Notes under the pieces: model-generated
Databases searched by the model: none
What the model was told of the DNA's origin: nothing
Seen by the model: only the letters and a program-made list of their open reading frames with translations
Assembly: GCA_036850595.1 (NCBI GenBank)
Contig: CM072160.1
Location: 10,581,906-10,645,905 of the forward strand
Length of the DNA stretch: 64,000 nt
Origin: Rhyacichthys aspro
Taxonomy: Eukaryota; Chordata; Actinopteri; Gobiiformes; Rhyacichthyidae
Direction of reading: 5' to 3'
Program-made: the position numbers and the translations under genes
Shown here: positions 10,760-25,800 of the stretch, in pieces
How the letters are laid out: every line of letters begins with the position of its first letter
How positions within the stretch are numbered: position 1 is the first letter of the stretch

Positions 10760-13183
10760 ATTGATACTTAACCTTTTTCTTTTACATTGTATTAAATGGA
10801 GTAGGTTTCTGTTTTTCTTTTGTAAAATAATGATTTTTGTGATTCATATGACCATATGAATTTTCCAACTTAGCAGAGAAACTATTGTCACTTTGTAGGA
10901 AAAAGCAAGAGTGGGCTAGTAAGCTGTAAAAAAGAAAAAACAAACAAAAAACATTCTTTCTAACGTCAGCCAGATGTTCCAGTATGGTCTGTGGTCATGT
11001 GGGCGCAGGGGCTGTTTTAAGCAGGCATACAGCACTTAGCTGGCACTCTTTTCACCCTCTGACACACTCTCAGAATAGCTGGGCTGGACCTGCACATTCC
11101 TGATAAGACAGTTTACTCTCCCACTCTTATTTAGCCCCCTTTCACATACTTGCAAACAGGCGTATGTACACATGCTACACACTTGACGGGGAAGGCACTG
11201 CGCTCTATTTAAGCAGATACAAGGTGTATTTTTACTGCCATGAGTTGTTTGAGAGTACCTACTGTAGCTGAAGCTTTGAATTTAATCCCAATAAACATTT
11301 GTAATCAAGCATCTTTAGTGTTTTATGTGGGTAATGTATAATAATAATAACAATGTAGTGCAAGTTGTCTCCAGAACTGCCAAGTGAAAAAAAAATTACT
11401 TCTCGGGCTGGACATGTCTTCACGGGCTGGTGCACAATGCCCTTTATTTCCTAATGTTTTGCACTACAGATTTCCAACTAACCTGACTTCAATGTATTAA
11501 AGCAGAACATCAATTGGACTGTGCCTCTGATAATGCCTTGCTTCTACTGTGCACTATAAATGGGGTCATGTTTTAGTCAACTTGTACTTCTAGTCATCTT
11601 ACACACTTTAAGCATTTTTCTGCTTCTTCTCTGACCTCTTGCATCTCATAGCATCCTTCCACTCTTCTAAACATACATTAACGTTGACAGTGCTGTTTTT
11701 TTTTCCTCAAGGTTCCTGCAAATCAAACAGCCAAAACATAGTGCCACTTAAGCCATCTGAACTGAAATGTTTACTGATGCACTGCTAGGAACGGATGCTC
11801 TTTTGCCAGGGAAAATCTCACACATTCCCAGGGGAACATTGTCTAGCGAGTGTTTTTTTGGCCTTACATCTGCTGTGCTTTAAGGTTCTCTTTGTAACTA
11901 AAAATAGTGTGTAGGCTAACAGAAATGACGGCTTACGACTCGAAAAGATTGCTCTCACTCCATTATGCTGATTGCACAGTTCTTGTGAATGAAATAATTT
12001 GATTTGAAAGCATTTATAATTCATTAAGGCTTGCTAATTTCAGATTGACTAGCTTAATTAAAATAGCATAAGTATGAACAGGAATATGCATGCTAAGATG
12101 TGTTATGTCTGCTTTATTTAAGGTAAATATATAAAACAAGTATTTCACGTTTTGGGTTTATGAGGTCTTACAGGCATCACAAATTACCACACCATGTCAG
12201 CAACAAAGACGATGTGTTGGAGGTGATTATCATGCAGAAAATAGGACTAAAATATTTCTAGACTCTTGATGTCAGTACCTTTATTATGTTTCAGTATGTG
12301 ATATCCATAAATTCAATTGCAAGCCTAACAATGCAGGCATGCTTTTTTGAGATACACAGTGGGCTTGGGACATTTGTGATTTTATTCTTGAGTTTATTCC
12401 TTGGTAAATGTAGATTAGACCTGATTAATTTAGTCCTGGGTTTAGTCGTGTTTACCAGTTGAAATGATGGGATTTGGATGGAAGGTGCTCAGTGCTGGAT
12501 ACAAGGACACTGAGTGGTGTTATCTAATAAAATGGCTTGTTAAATTTTGTCTTAACCAGCTCTTATAAATTAGGCCTTTGTCTTCTCTGCTGCATTGACC
12601 TGAGGAATCCAGCAAGTTACAACTTTTATGTTCTTCTGTGCACACAAAAAGCCTGTGGCAGTGACAGCATGGAGACAAATGATCAGGAGGAGAGGCTGCT
12701 GGTACGCCGCTGCAACAAATGGGACTATGCAGGGTGTGTATTTCTTAAGATTCATGGGTCTGGGTTGGTTCTTGGTCCAAAGGTATTTGCTTATGTGTAT
12801 TAGATGAGACAGGTGCAAGGCTTTGCTCCTCTTGTGTTATTGTCTGTGTGTTTTCTACAATGGCCAAGTCTAGTCTAGGGATGTGTTGACTAAATACAGG
12901 TCATGTGAATGCAGTGCTACCCTGCTAACAGCTGTGTTGGTGAGACAGTTAAATGCTTTTGGCAGGATGAGTGCTTTGTCTTCAAATTGGTGTAGAAAAT
13001 TGCACTGGCTGTCAAATGTTTGGCAGGTGGAAAGCTGATTGTTAAAATAATTGTTGCAATCAAATCAGATAATTCATTGTTTGCTTCTACGAACCAATGT
13101 ACATTCATTGCTAGATACAAACGTATTTCAGACTCCTACCCTGTTAGGCCCGAGCCCCACACCTGAAAAGCCTATTGAAACTG
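10760..13183. other. intergenic, rpa1 3' flank
   Basis: A+T-rich sequence with a distal AATAAA at 11290. No gene, RNA gene or repeat family is recognised. Open frames here are short and unrelated in sequence style to any known family. Confidence 0.7.
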
Positions 13184-13492
13184 GATATTCAATATATTGA
13201 TATTTTGATATTGATATAGATTTATCAACATTGAGGTACATCCATATCTCTATACACCTTTTTATGTAATTGTATCCTACATTTTATACAGTTTTATCAT
13301 GGGTTTTGTTGCTTATATATCGATATATGCCAATATATTGATATCGAGATATCTATATGTATCTATATGTGACAGACTGCCACACTTTCTTATCATCAGG
13401 CCACAAAAACAGGCACTACAGCATCACATTGCGATATCGATATATTGATATATTGGCACATACTGATATATCGACATATATTGATATACTGT
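13184..13492. repeat. A+T-rich imperfect palindrome (ATATTGATAT/CGATAT motifs)
   Basis: Three blocks (about 13184-13223, 13314-13370 and 13432-13492) are built from overlapping ATATTGATAT, CGATATAT and CCAATATATTG words. The arms 13314-13346 and 13432-13480 are imperfect reverse complements, sharing ATATATTGGCA and its complement, around a non-repetitive loop of about 60 bp. This can be a palindromic MITE or a satellite-like island. The family is not assigned. Confidence 0.6.
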
Positions 13493-13504
13493 AAATAGCC
13501 AAAT

Positions 13505-13880
13505 AATAATCATACATAGTGCATTTTCCCAACATTTGGCAGGGTTCTTAAAGAACTCCAACTGAGACAGCAACACGGCTCAACCTCGGCACCAGCGCCG
13601 GGTAGCGACGACAAGGGCCGCTTATCGCCGCTTACAGCTATATTTGTAATTGGATTCACTATAGATAAGTTATATTTGTCCTCACAAGATTGTGGACATG
13701 TTTGTGCTTCTCTGAAGTGTTTAGCAGTCATTATCAGGACATCCTTATTTTCAGCAAACACTAAACAATAAACCATTGTTAAAGGCCCACAGCCATATAA
13801 ACTGATTGTATTTTGTGTTTGTAATAGTAGTAAAGGCTTAAAGGGCCATTGTAAGATTTCTGGATGCGGCAAGTTTGTAA
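13505..13880. repeat. suspected interspersed repeat adjoining the palindrome
   Basis: A locally G+C- and CpG-richer patch (about 13575-13640, including CACCAGCGCCGGGTAGCGAC and CCGCTTATCGCCGCTTACAG) sits in otherwise A+T-rich DNA directly beside the palindrome. A 120-codon frame is open on the - strand (13510-13872), but I recognise no protein family. The abrupt composition change and the location suggest an inserted repeat. Copy number cannot be judged from one window. Confidence 0.4.
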
Positions 13881-16800
13881 AGAAGAGGTAAATAATTAAA
13901 TTATGTCACTGTTAAAATATATAACCACATAAATTACACAAATCAGTTGTTAGTATTGCCCATTGTATACCTCACTGCAATTTTAGCTTAAATCCCAGTG
14001 TCCATATGTGAATAAAATGCCTTTCTCTATTGCATGTTGGCTAAAGCACTGGTCTTAATCTTCTACAGTTTGATCATGAGGTGTTCATGTTGTCCTTGCA
14101 TATGTATCAGAAAAGAACATGTCCAATACAACTAAGTGTCTTCCTTTTGACTTATAGGGCCAGAGTCCTCACCACAGGGGCATTTTTGAATTGTTCAGAT
14201 ACTCATTACATTGAAGAGGAAAAAAATAAAAGAAGAAACATCAAAGGTTGAGTATGTCAGTGAAATTACTATTCCCACTGTGCTTCTTGAAATCAAAATA
14301 ACTTTGAAGTTTCCTGTTCTCTCTTTTGTAAACCTCCCAAAAGAACTGACATGTCGTGCTGTAAGATGGTCCAGTCTTCATTCTGTATGTGCAGGTGTAC
14401 ACGACCTTGTCTTGACGTTCTTTAATTGGATGACCTATTGCTTTGAAAAAGGCCTGCTCATCAATGAACGCTGAGGAGTGGTATCATCTCCGAGTTCATT
14501 GAAGTGTCAGGATAACAAGTGATTAGATGTTGAAGGAGACAGGGTGTGAGATTGTCAAATCTCATTGCCATTTTTTCAGTTGCTCCCCCCGGAAACAGTT
14601 CATTTCCAGGATTCCTGTGCATTATCACTATGCATTGTAATTCTCTGTCCATGCACTATTCCTTCCTGTCTGTCTACTTCCCATTTTACATCACTCAACC
14701 TTGCTCTCCTTCCAGCCTCTGCACAGACATTTTAATAGTCCCTGCGGTGTGGATTTGGACAGGCCTTTTAGTTATGTAACGAAGCCCTGCTAGTGCTGCT
14801 TTTTATTCCCCCCATTACCATTTTATTATTTTCTCATCTTCTGCAGGCATTTTGGCTTAGATCATTCATGGTTGTGGAACTGTCCGACCTGTATGCATGT
14901 ATTTGTGCTTGTGCCTCCAGGACACAGCAACTACTTAAAAGGAATTTTATATTTACTCACACATATTCACTCACTTCTTCCTGGTTTCTAAATTTATAGT
15001 AATCCTCTGTGTAGAGGTTCACTTTCTCATTTCCCATTTACATTGTTTGGTATGTGTCTTCAGACTGCTCCTTCACATTATCTCAGTGCAATGGGAGTCT
15101 AAGTGAAACTTGTGCTTTCAAACTTGTTTATTTGAATGCATGCCAAGGTCTTGTTGGGATAACAAAATGTGTTTGCTCCTGTGTTGCTCCCCAGGATACA
15201 GATTCCATCTCCATGTCAAGTAGTCCTGGTGTGTGGAGAGCACCACTTCAGGGAGGACCATAGCTTCAGGCCATGCTACAGTGCAACTCACAAGTCCAGC
15301 CTTCCTTATGCTGTGGCTGATGCACCGTTATGGCACAGAGATCCTCTTCCCTCTACTATTTAAGAAAACTCTTTCCAGTTCCCGCTCTGTCCCAGAGTGG
15401 AAAGGCTATTCTGGGATGTGTAGCGTCTGAGCAGCTGGCAGACTGCAGCTTTACACACTTTGTGAATGGAGATTACATTTTGACATTTGACCCTGAAGAG
15501 TCTAGAAGACCCCATTAGACATTCAGGTGAATACTGTGAGAAAAATCAGCATAAGCAAAGTCGCTCAAGAATCAAGTTGACAAAAAAAAATCTTCTTGGG
15601 GGTTGCTCCACTTTTTTTTTTTTCCTTGGGCGCTCCATTCATATCATGGCTGTGTTGTTTCAAATATGCCGACAGAAGTGTACTGTCTAGAGCACACTGT
15701 CTTGAGGGAAACTGCTTGTGATTGTGAGCCAGGCTTAAAACATTAAACAAAAGCTGGAAAGAAGCATTTAGTTGAATATTTCTTTGAATCTGTCAGAGCA
15801 GGCGATCCCTCACAGAAGCAGGTGGGAGAACACTATAGAGGCACTGTCATACAGTGTAGATCAGTAACACCTTCAAACCAACACGACAAACCAAACCAGT
15901 AGCCCAGAAGCATCACCAACACTCTTTTTGTAGAGTTAAAATCCAGGAGACACACAACCGCTATCCAGCTGTCAAGGTGCTCCAGCTTGTTCTCTGCTTG
16001 CTCCTGATCTGTGGCATTAATTGAACACATGGCCTGTGGTTATATTTGAAATCATTACTTACATGCCACTGTGCTGCACATTTAGCTTAGAAAAGTAACA
16101 GATTTACAACAATCATTAATGGCAGAAAATAATGATAATGTTCGCCATACACTGTGGAGCTATAATTAAACAGGAACACCCAGTACTAATAGTATGTCTT
16201 TGTTGTGAAGAAGCTGCAGGCGACACATGCATTTCTGTAGAAGCAGAGATAACACTAATGTGTGGGTGGGAATGTCTCCTCCAGCCCATCGTAACCTGGA
16301 CTAGCATCCATTTCTTTTGCCTAATTGAAGTCCTGTTTGGCCAAGTGGTGACCTATGTAGGCTTCTGTTTGAAGTTTGGAAGCAGCTGTAGGGGGGAATT
16401 TAATGGTCTGTGTGTTTGGACTGTTTATCACTTCACCGTTAAGGCACACAAACACATAAAGAGAACACGAGTGCTGCGAAAAGGTGTCACATCTGACCCT
16501 GAGGATATGTCTGCAATGAGAAAGGGGAGTTTCAGTGGCCTTTGCACAGGCTTCAAAGACAGGTGCAGCGGTGTCTGGGCTGAACATCGAAATCCTTCCT
16601 TTCATGCTTGTCAGCTCTGGAAGTGACAACAAGCCCCTAAGACTAAGGCTTTACAGCGTAGAGGTACATCCGCTGTCCAACCCCCTCCATGTTGTGTACT
16701 CTGTTATCATGATAAAGAAATAGATCTGAGATATCTGTCTCAGAAGCAACCTGTAGGGATTCATGTTTTCTGCCATGAATAAACAATATAGTGCAAGAGT

Positions 16801-19800
16801 TCATATTGAATAAATGAAGGAAAGACACAGCAATCTCCAATATGTAGACCAAACATAGCAAATCTCTGGTGTATGGGAGTGTTTTGTGAATAAATCATAA
16901 GATTTTAAAGTCTTTTAAAAAGTAAAGAATCTATTATATCTGGTGGTGTTTTTAGTTGCTGGTCCAGTAGGAACCACTACTTCAGAAGTTCATTTTCAGG
17001 TCTGTGGCTGAATCAGGGTTTGTTTTTGAAGCAGTTCTTGGAAAACTACAAATAAATGTGCCACATTATTCGGTGAAGCAGTGAAGCACCGGGACAAGCA
17101 GCACTTAAAAAAAACAAGGTCTCTGTGATTCAGATGAGTGAAGAAAAAGCCTTAGTTATTACTGGACGAAGCCTTTAAATACTGTATGTGCAGTGAGAAA
17201 ACTGAAAAATGCAAAACATTGACAAAAACTGCTAAAGGGTATGTATGAAATACATAAATCTCAAAGAAATAAATAAATAGTATTAACATAATCTATAGAA
17301 ACTGAACTTTACTCAATGAGAGCTCTGATTTGACATCTCCTTTTTACCTGAGGACATGACAAATGCAGAGCTGCGTCTTTGTGAGGTAAACAGCTGTCAT
17401 TGAAGACTTGTCTGCAGGGGCTGATATGCTTCTTTCATGGTAAATGGAAATCTGACATGGCATTGAGAATAGCGTCACAAGTATTGACACATCTGTCAGC
17501 CTTTCTAATCTTTAGTGATAGCTTCCTCGGCCTTTAGGGATACAATTTCCTCACCTAAGCACATGTCAGTTTTCTGATAAAAAAAAAATGCAGCCAGTGG
17601 AGTGTTAACAACCATTCATTTCAGCTTTACTCATGGTGTAATTTTAATGTGTGCTGAATTTGGATATTTGAAGGTCTGTGATGGAACTGTTTGTAGCTGC
17701 TTAAAAACCCACATACATACAGTCCTGTATAAAATTAGCATTCAATTATATTTTGGAATGTTTGAGACAGACAAAAGCAATTTTTTTTTTAAACACTTCC
17801 AGCCTCCATTAACATTAACTTACATCACACCCATTATCTGTTGCTAAAATACAATAGAGAATTGGATAAACAAACACCCTTTCAGCAAATATCATAATTG
17901 TTTAATGATACCATTTCAATTATGTTCAGCCGCTGAGCCTTCCAGCCAAGAATGTGAAGTAAATAAGATCCGAGATCCGTTTCTCTGTATGAGTGTGGTG
18001 TAAAAATGTAATTAGGTTTCTGTTTGTCTGGTAATGCCTGCTCTTCTTTTGACTGATACGAAAGGCAAAGAAATGTCAGTGTTGTGTGTTTGTGGACCTG
18101 ATAACACTATGCACAATGAAGATAATATGCAGGACTAGAAAGGAGATCTGAGGAGTCATGAGAGACAGCTGGAGCAGACTCTGAGTGACACCTCAGCTAT
18201 TCAAGGCCACAGTCACTGTGATCTCTCCTCGGCCAGTGCTTATTGATTTTGCTAAATTGATCATGACTTGGTGAGGCCGCAGGGTAAAGCAGATATAGAG
18301 TGATGGGGTTAAGGCATGTTGTGTGTCATTAGGTGCAAAAGATGTGCTTTCCACGACAGCAAGTGTGCACAGGTCAGTGTGACCGTTTAGAGACTGTACT
18401 TTATCAGCTTCAAGAAGCACAGGTCAGTGCACAGATATCCACCTGTCATTTCACGATGAATTCCCACAACACACTGTCATCATTGTGTTACTGCTATCCA
18501 CTTTATGTTGTTGTTAATTACAGTAAAGCCAAGCTCTTGCCGTGAAGAAGCTTCCTCCCTGACTCCATCTGACCTCAGTGATTAGTGGTCAACTGGGCGC
18601 CAGGCTGCGTTTATAGGTAATCACTAAACTCTTGGATAAGGTTGACTGCATCTCTATTGCTTCTGTAAATGTTCCTCAGTTGTGCTCAGAGCGCAGCAGA
18701 AGGCCAGCTCTGCCAAGGTTTACAATTAATTATTACTTAGTGTTTATTGTGCCTTTAATGTCATGTTGCAATTTTAGTGCACATGCTTTTTGGCGTTTTA
18801 ATAGCTTTATTTTTTAACTGGGGTTTTTAATCTGCTAAAAACATTAAAATCTGTGTTTCTCATTACTGTTCAAGATTGGGTTTGGTTTTGGCAAAGGTGA
18901 AAGCAGTCAAATAATCTTTTTTTCTCCTTTAATTAAAAAATTGATGTGGGTTATTGCAGTGATCCCCAAACCTGATGGTGGATATTAGAAGTAATGGATG
19001 GCAACAATGAGAAGAAACAGTATAATCAGGCCAGGCTGACTTGTTGGACTTCTGGAACAGTTGCTGGGTATCGTCTGGCCAAGTGGATGGTGGACCAAGC
19101 AGTCTGCAGCAAAAACTTTTGGAGAGAATCTTTTTAAGGCTATAGAGAAGAACTTTCAGTCAGTCTCAAAGAAATTCTTGCAAACTTTAAAAAATATAAC
19201 CTGACCTTTAAATGTTAAACAAATTAACAAACTAGGATTAGGAACAGAATTGTAATTGTTACACTGTAGAAAAACTAAGTTCATTCACCAAATAATCACA
19301 TGCATACAGCGTTTTCTCTCTTTTTCAGCAGAGCTAAGTCACCATGCAAGTATTAAAAGTAAAACTTTGCTTTGCTGCAGTAACATAAAAACAAAAGCTT
19401 GTCAATTTGAATTTAAATATAATTGCAATTGGTGCAACATTCACTAAAATACAAATTATACACTGCTTAAAAATGAATAATGTATTGGGCAAGTTCCCTC
19501 TGAAAATACGAGGGGCTTTGTTATGTGTGACAGCACACAATGCAGAAATGTCTTGTTTTTATTTTTCAGTTCAATCCCTCCCTGCTTGGAAATGTTTTGG
19601 TGGGCTTGTATTTTTTATGTCAAGAGTGCCTGAAATAGACAGATCGGTGTATGCCTTAGAAGTCAGTGCAAAATGTAATTTTTGCTCCTGAATGGCCCAT
19701 GAGGGCTAGTGACTACTCTCACTTTTGTTCAGTGGAAATAGTAAAGAAAGTCACTGTTTAGACACAAGGAAGAATGAGAATAAATAAGTGGATCATGTTG

Positions 19801-22800
19801 CTTTGTGCCATTATGGGGAATGGAAAGACCCTGCCTGGTTTGTAGATTTGTTTTTCTGCCTCAGTTTTTGACATTCTGGGTCAGAATCTAGTCTAGTCTT
19901 AGTCTTTGACTGCATTTGTATGGAAAAAGTGGATGTTAAGGATTATTATGAGTGACAGAGAGGAGACCTTCAACCTTTGGGTTCCAGCCCTGCGTCATGT
20001 TATTTGTGACACACACAGACAAACTGCTTAGTGCTGCGTTTGGGAAGACAAAGACATTTGACCTGTTCTGTCACAAAGAGAAACAAGAGTAACAGAGAAA
20101 GGCTGAATAGTTTTTTATGCCTTGTGCTTTTTGTGTTGTCCTGTTTCAAAACAGCATCAACCTCTTGTGTCATATAATGTTACTTATGATTGTTATCCGT
20201 TGAAAAGGTGCATAAAAGTGTAATAAAGTGCACAGTTGATTAGAGAAACCTTATAGGTGACCTTATATCAAATATATAAAATATGCTCTATTTTTCACTT
20301 AATGCATTTCATTAGACATACAATATGTTAATAAAGGAACTGTAATAACTGTCATTACACTGATAGTTACTTTTATATGTTTGAATAATAACTAAAACAG
20401 GACATTGCTGTAACTCTGGGTGGATGGTTACACAGTGCACCAAGCCCTGTCCAGAGCAGTTCAAAGACTCTCATGGAAGATTCTGCTAATTGAGTGAACT
20501 GGATGGAGTGCATGTACATCACAGCATCTTTGGCAGGACCTGACATCTGTCTACAAATGTCAGCTTTCTTCTCCACACGGTAAATTAAAGAAACCACCTT
20601 TATTCTTTGTGTGCTTGTGGGGGTGTATAATGTGCATGTGTGAGAGGGGGTATGTACAAAGGACACACAAGAAGAAGGACAGACATGGTGCACAGGTGCT
20701 TTCTATTTGCTTGGGTCTTGAAGTGTTAGCACTGACAGGCTGGAGTGCAGTCAGTACACTGGCTCTTTTCCACTCTGAGCCACAGCTACAGGCGTTCTAA
20801 CTAAAGGATGGATTCAATCTTACACCAGGGATTCTCTAAGTCACAAATGAGTGATTAAAGGGCTCACATTAGATCATGGCCCTGTTGTGGAGGGCTGGAC
20901 TGATACGATAGACCAAAGTCAAATTGTATGGTTTTGCAAAAGTCAAGAGACAAGAAGTTGCATTGACCATTCCACATACCACACACACAGCCCTAACACT
21001 GACTTTGGAAAAGTGGCTCTTGGAAGTACAAGGTAATTTTGACAATGCTCATAGATTCCTAATATATTTCCTTCACTCAGCAACAAAGAGGGCTAAAGAT
21101 TGTTTTGTGCTATTTTCAGTATCCTCTAGGTTTCCCAGTTTACAAACATTACATCACATTTATCCAGAAGTGTTCCCATGCTTTGATTTGAGTCCTTGTC
21201 ACCTCTGTTCACCACATTCACTTCAAACTTATTTTTTTATTTGCAGCTGTATAGAAGCAATCATTTCAATGTGTTGGACTTCTTTCAGTCCCACAATTCC
21301 CAAACTGGTGGTATTGGAAAGAGTTGCACCAAAAGCCGATTGGAATCTCTTAGTGAAGAAAGACAGATGGGAAGTTTTTCAAAAGGTTTAAAGTGTTATT
21401 TTTGGTGGTGAGAACGCCACACTGACAAGAGCAGTCGTATTGCGAGTCCCTTGTGACAGAGTGGCACTCAGACTGCCTCCTGTCAGAGCTCTAAGGGCTG
21501 TGACTTGGAGTTTGATTCTCCTGCTCAAATCTCTCCCTCAGGAATATAGCAAAGGACACTGTTGCAGTTTTGCATTTTTATAAGATGCTCTTAAACAGTA
21601 TTAAAAAAAAATGGAAGTCATTTTCAGCTCCAAAATGAAAATAAAAAAAGAAAATGGAAACCATTTATTACTTTCATTACGATCTTTTAATCTTTTGATT
21701 TGTTTTAATTTGTTGTATGTAGCCTATCTTCTTTCAGCCAATTCTTTGTTATATATCTCATGTATATAACATTGACCGGAGATATATTGTATTGGTGAAA
21801 ATATTAAATTAATTGTTAGACATTTAATTCTCCCCACACACATGATTTTCTAGAAAATGTGGAAGGGTATTTATGTATAACACATTGCCTTCTGTTTAAA
21901 TGTCACTTCTTTTCTTCTTGGTTTACATGGCACACGGCTCTTAGTCATCATCACTTACCGTAGAAAAGAAAATACACTAGGTTCCTAGGTTTCATTTTTA
22001 TTCACTGATGGGCACTAAAAGAGGGCACAGGACACAGATCAGAAATATTTACAAACACTGGTCTGGAAACCCAATAAAACAAAGGACTCCAGTTCAAAAG
22101 CAAGCATTGAGTTTACTGACAAAATCATGATGACCGTAACCATGTTTTCATACTTAATCTTCCTTAATCAGGATCCTTTAATTTTCCGCATGTTCAATGA
22201 CGTTATTGATGATGGTGTTATATTTAGAGAAGATCTGTTCATCCTGGTTCTGTGGCAAAAACACTTCATCATCATCACCAAACTATTTACCTACACAATA
22301 ACTTTCCAAAAAGCATTTCATATTTTCTAGGAAACTCTGCAGCCTCATTTTCCTTTTGGTTTAGCACATTAGCATAGTGTGTATAACAAAAGTTTATCTT
22401 GAACCTGTCTTGTTAATCAATAAAAACAGAAACGAGCTGAATCCAACCCCAAGTGAGCACACCTGTGTGGTTCACTGCTGTGTCTAGATCAGACCTCCAC
22501 TGAGGGTGAAGCTGACTGGTGTGCCAGGTGTGTTAGAATCCAGAGGGCTTACTACATCTGACAATGGACATGATGAAGCACATCTGTGTGAGCAGCTGGG
22601 CTCTTTCACCACCAAGGGAAACATGATGAACTCTGGTCCAAACTGGGACACTAACAGAAAGACAGTTGTACCCACACTGACTAAACTATTTCTGTACGTG
22701 TAATAAGTCTTAACACATGCTTTTTGTTCACAAAACCAGAGATAACATGGACCAAAGCCTGCGGCACCTTGCCAATGATTGTAACAAGGATGTTTTTCTC

Positions 22801-25800
22801 ACTTCACACATCCAACTATTGACCGAGGCACCTGCCTCCCAGGACGATATTGACGTAACAATGTTGTCTCACTCGAAGTGCATTAGGGACAAAACAGGCC
22901 CAGTCCTCAGCCGCTGACTTGGACTGATTACTCTGCGCAGGGCAGCACACTTCTGTGGCCGCAAAAGCAGACAATAATAGTGAAACATCATGCTGCTGTG
23001 GGCCCAGCAGCCTGTCCCGAGCTGCCACAGCCTCCTGCAATTACCTGCAAATGCACATTTTGAAGCTGAGCTTGATTCACTTGTCACAAAATCAATGCAG
23101 TGGCAAAGCTGCTCACTGATACAATAGTCTTAAAAGTATTGAAGTACTGTCAGTGAGCAGCAAATGAATTGTTATTGCCAGCTGCCTTGGATCACAAAGG
23201 TATTTGGCTTTTATATTTATATTTTTATGTGGGTGTATTTTGTTAAAATAGGGAAATCTCTGGATAGTTTTGTCTTTGAGAAGTCTGAAATCTTACTTCA
23301 TGCAACAACATTGGCATATTTCAAGACTAATGAAAGGAAATGACAAACTTCTTAAAGAAATATCTAACTTTGATGTAACATTTTGTTTTATTCATAAACA
23401 CTGTCTTACCTTTTGACATTAGATGTACTGTGAGAAAAGTTTTCAAAGCATACTCTATTGTAACTTCATTTTGGTTAAAACATAGATGTTTTATTTAAAT
23501 ACACCAACAATGAATACTACATTATTTTCAGCTTTATGACAAAATCTGTCAAACTTTCATATTTTTGTATTTGAGACAAACCATTGCTTAAGGTATTATA
23601 AGAACTTTAGATTAATAAGAAATCAGATATTTTATCCAATTTTAACCATTTTAAATCAGGAACTTCTTGGTAAAAATAGAAAAGGTTTTGCCACGTTATC
23701 CCAGCCACTCTGAACGCGAGACTAGATACACCCGGGACACCACATGCTAACACTCAGACACATTCACTGTCAGACATCGATCAGTCTCACATTCATTCAC
23801 TAAGTGCATGTTAAAGTCTCCACTTCCCCTGGATGTGCACGTTATTTGTTGATGGGAAGAACGAACTGAGGATGACCTTCTGGCTGTGATGCCTAACCAC
23901 TCTGCTTTATTTTCTCTAGAAAATTTTACATTTCATGGTTCTGTTATCTAATAACTTTAATAGTTTATTTTCATAAATATATTGCTAACTAATAAGCATT
24001 TTTATTTAAACATGGAGCATTAATCTGCTGTGCAAAAGAGGCATGTGAGAGATTATATGTAACATTATTGCACAAAGCCGTCAAACATCAGGCTACTGTC
24101 TATGAGTTCTTGTGTGGGGTTTGCTTTATTTAAACACAGCTGGGGTCTGGGTCTGGCGTGGGCAGCACAAACCTACTTGGAAGACATACAGATTAGGTTT
24201 ACATACACAATTGTGGGGCCTGAGTATCATGTTCTAAGTGCATGTTTGTTGAATAGTTTTGCAATATGCAGAGATACATGTGGGTGTGTGTTATTCTGAC
24301 GGGTGCCTTTGCCTTGGGGCAGTGGCACAAAGCCAAGAAGAGAGACAGGCTTGAACTCAACCTCAAACACCATGAAGCGTCCCACTGAGAAGCAGCATGT
24401 GCACATGAGGGGACACGCTTGTGGCTTGTCTCTTTTGTTAAGGGAATATGCCTTGTGGCAACAATACGAAATACCTTGAAACAGTCCCACTCATCAATGC
24501 AGTTGATGTTGTTTTAATTAGACATAGATGATGTATATCTCCACATGATATATTTGGTTTTAACTGTGAACTAAAAAAAATGTTTTAAATGGACAGCTCT
24601 GTTTTGCCTTTAATAATTAGGTTGATACATTCCAAACTATGCTATGGCCTACTTTACACATGATTAGACTTTGTTGTAGTGCTGCCCATCACTTGTTTAT
24701 TTGAAACTGAACAGTGCTGAAATAGAGAGTGGAAGCCGCTCTGTTGTTGCAGGAAAGGATGAGGATTGTCATTATAGCTTGCCTCACAATGGGCAAAATC
24801 ACATCAGCATATTTTATTCTCTTTGTGCCTGTAGTAACAGTAATGATACTTTACCATACTATACTCTTCAAGTCCTTCTCAACTTGCTCAAAACAAAAGC
24901 AGAAAAACATTTCATTGACATGTCACAAAATGTATCACAATTTAAACACATTTATTGTCCAAGTAATGGCATAAAAAGTCGTTGTTGTAAAATCATCATC
25001 TGTCCTTTTGGTTGCAGCAAACTGGGTAATTATAATGAAGAGTGTCTTTTGTTTTTTCAGGTCCAACAGAGAAGTGATTAATTGTAGAGTGGTAGAGAGG
25101 AGGTGCAGCACGGTGTGTGTCATTAGCCTGTTGACTGGAACACGAACTCATCCAGGAGACATGGGCTTCTTCACAGTCAACTCTCAGCTCTCTGGTTTGT
25201 TGCCCATCTCTATTGAATGTGCGTTAATTTTAGGCATTGAACTTTTAGTGGAAAAACAATTGGAACATGTGAGATAACAACCCCATATGGACCAACCAAG
25301 CAGCTGTTAGAAGCAAGGATTGTTAAGGGACAAGATGGGCTTTTCAAACGCCATTAAACCATTGAAAAGTTTCAAGCTCCAAGTAAACTGGCCCCATTCC
25401 TAGGTACTACAATGTTACTGTTTTCACACAATAACTCAACAACAGTGCACTGTAAAAATGTGATCATAGATTTTACAGTAACAGTAGATGAGTAAATGAA
25501 CATTAACTGTGCATTGTCAGCCCCTCCCCATTCTACCTGCACACAAAAGAAATCATTTAACCTTGATGTATTTGTCAGGAAAGACCAAGCCATGCAGACT
25601 TTCAGTAATTTTTCTGCATATTTGGTGGGACTTGAGGTGCAGGTCCCGGCGTGGCCCTGAGCTGCTCAAGTCCTCCTACTTTAGTATGCACGCTGCTGCC
25701 TCAAGAACTAGAGCACACCAGCGCTCCTGGGGGATTTTAAACAAAAATAAATAGACAAAACAAAAGAGGTGGAATAAGAAGCGGTTTTAGGGGAAAGTGG

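Noticed and set aside
16132..16626. 164-codon + strand open frame, the longest in the intergenic region
   Set aside because: No family motif, no matching exon or splice context, and several equally long antisense frames overlap it.
20924..21391. 155-codon + strand open frame
   Set aside because: Low-information composition with no recognisable domain; consistent with chance in 20 kb of intergenic DNA.
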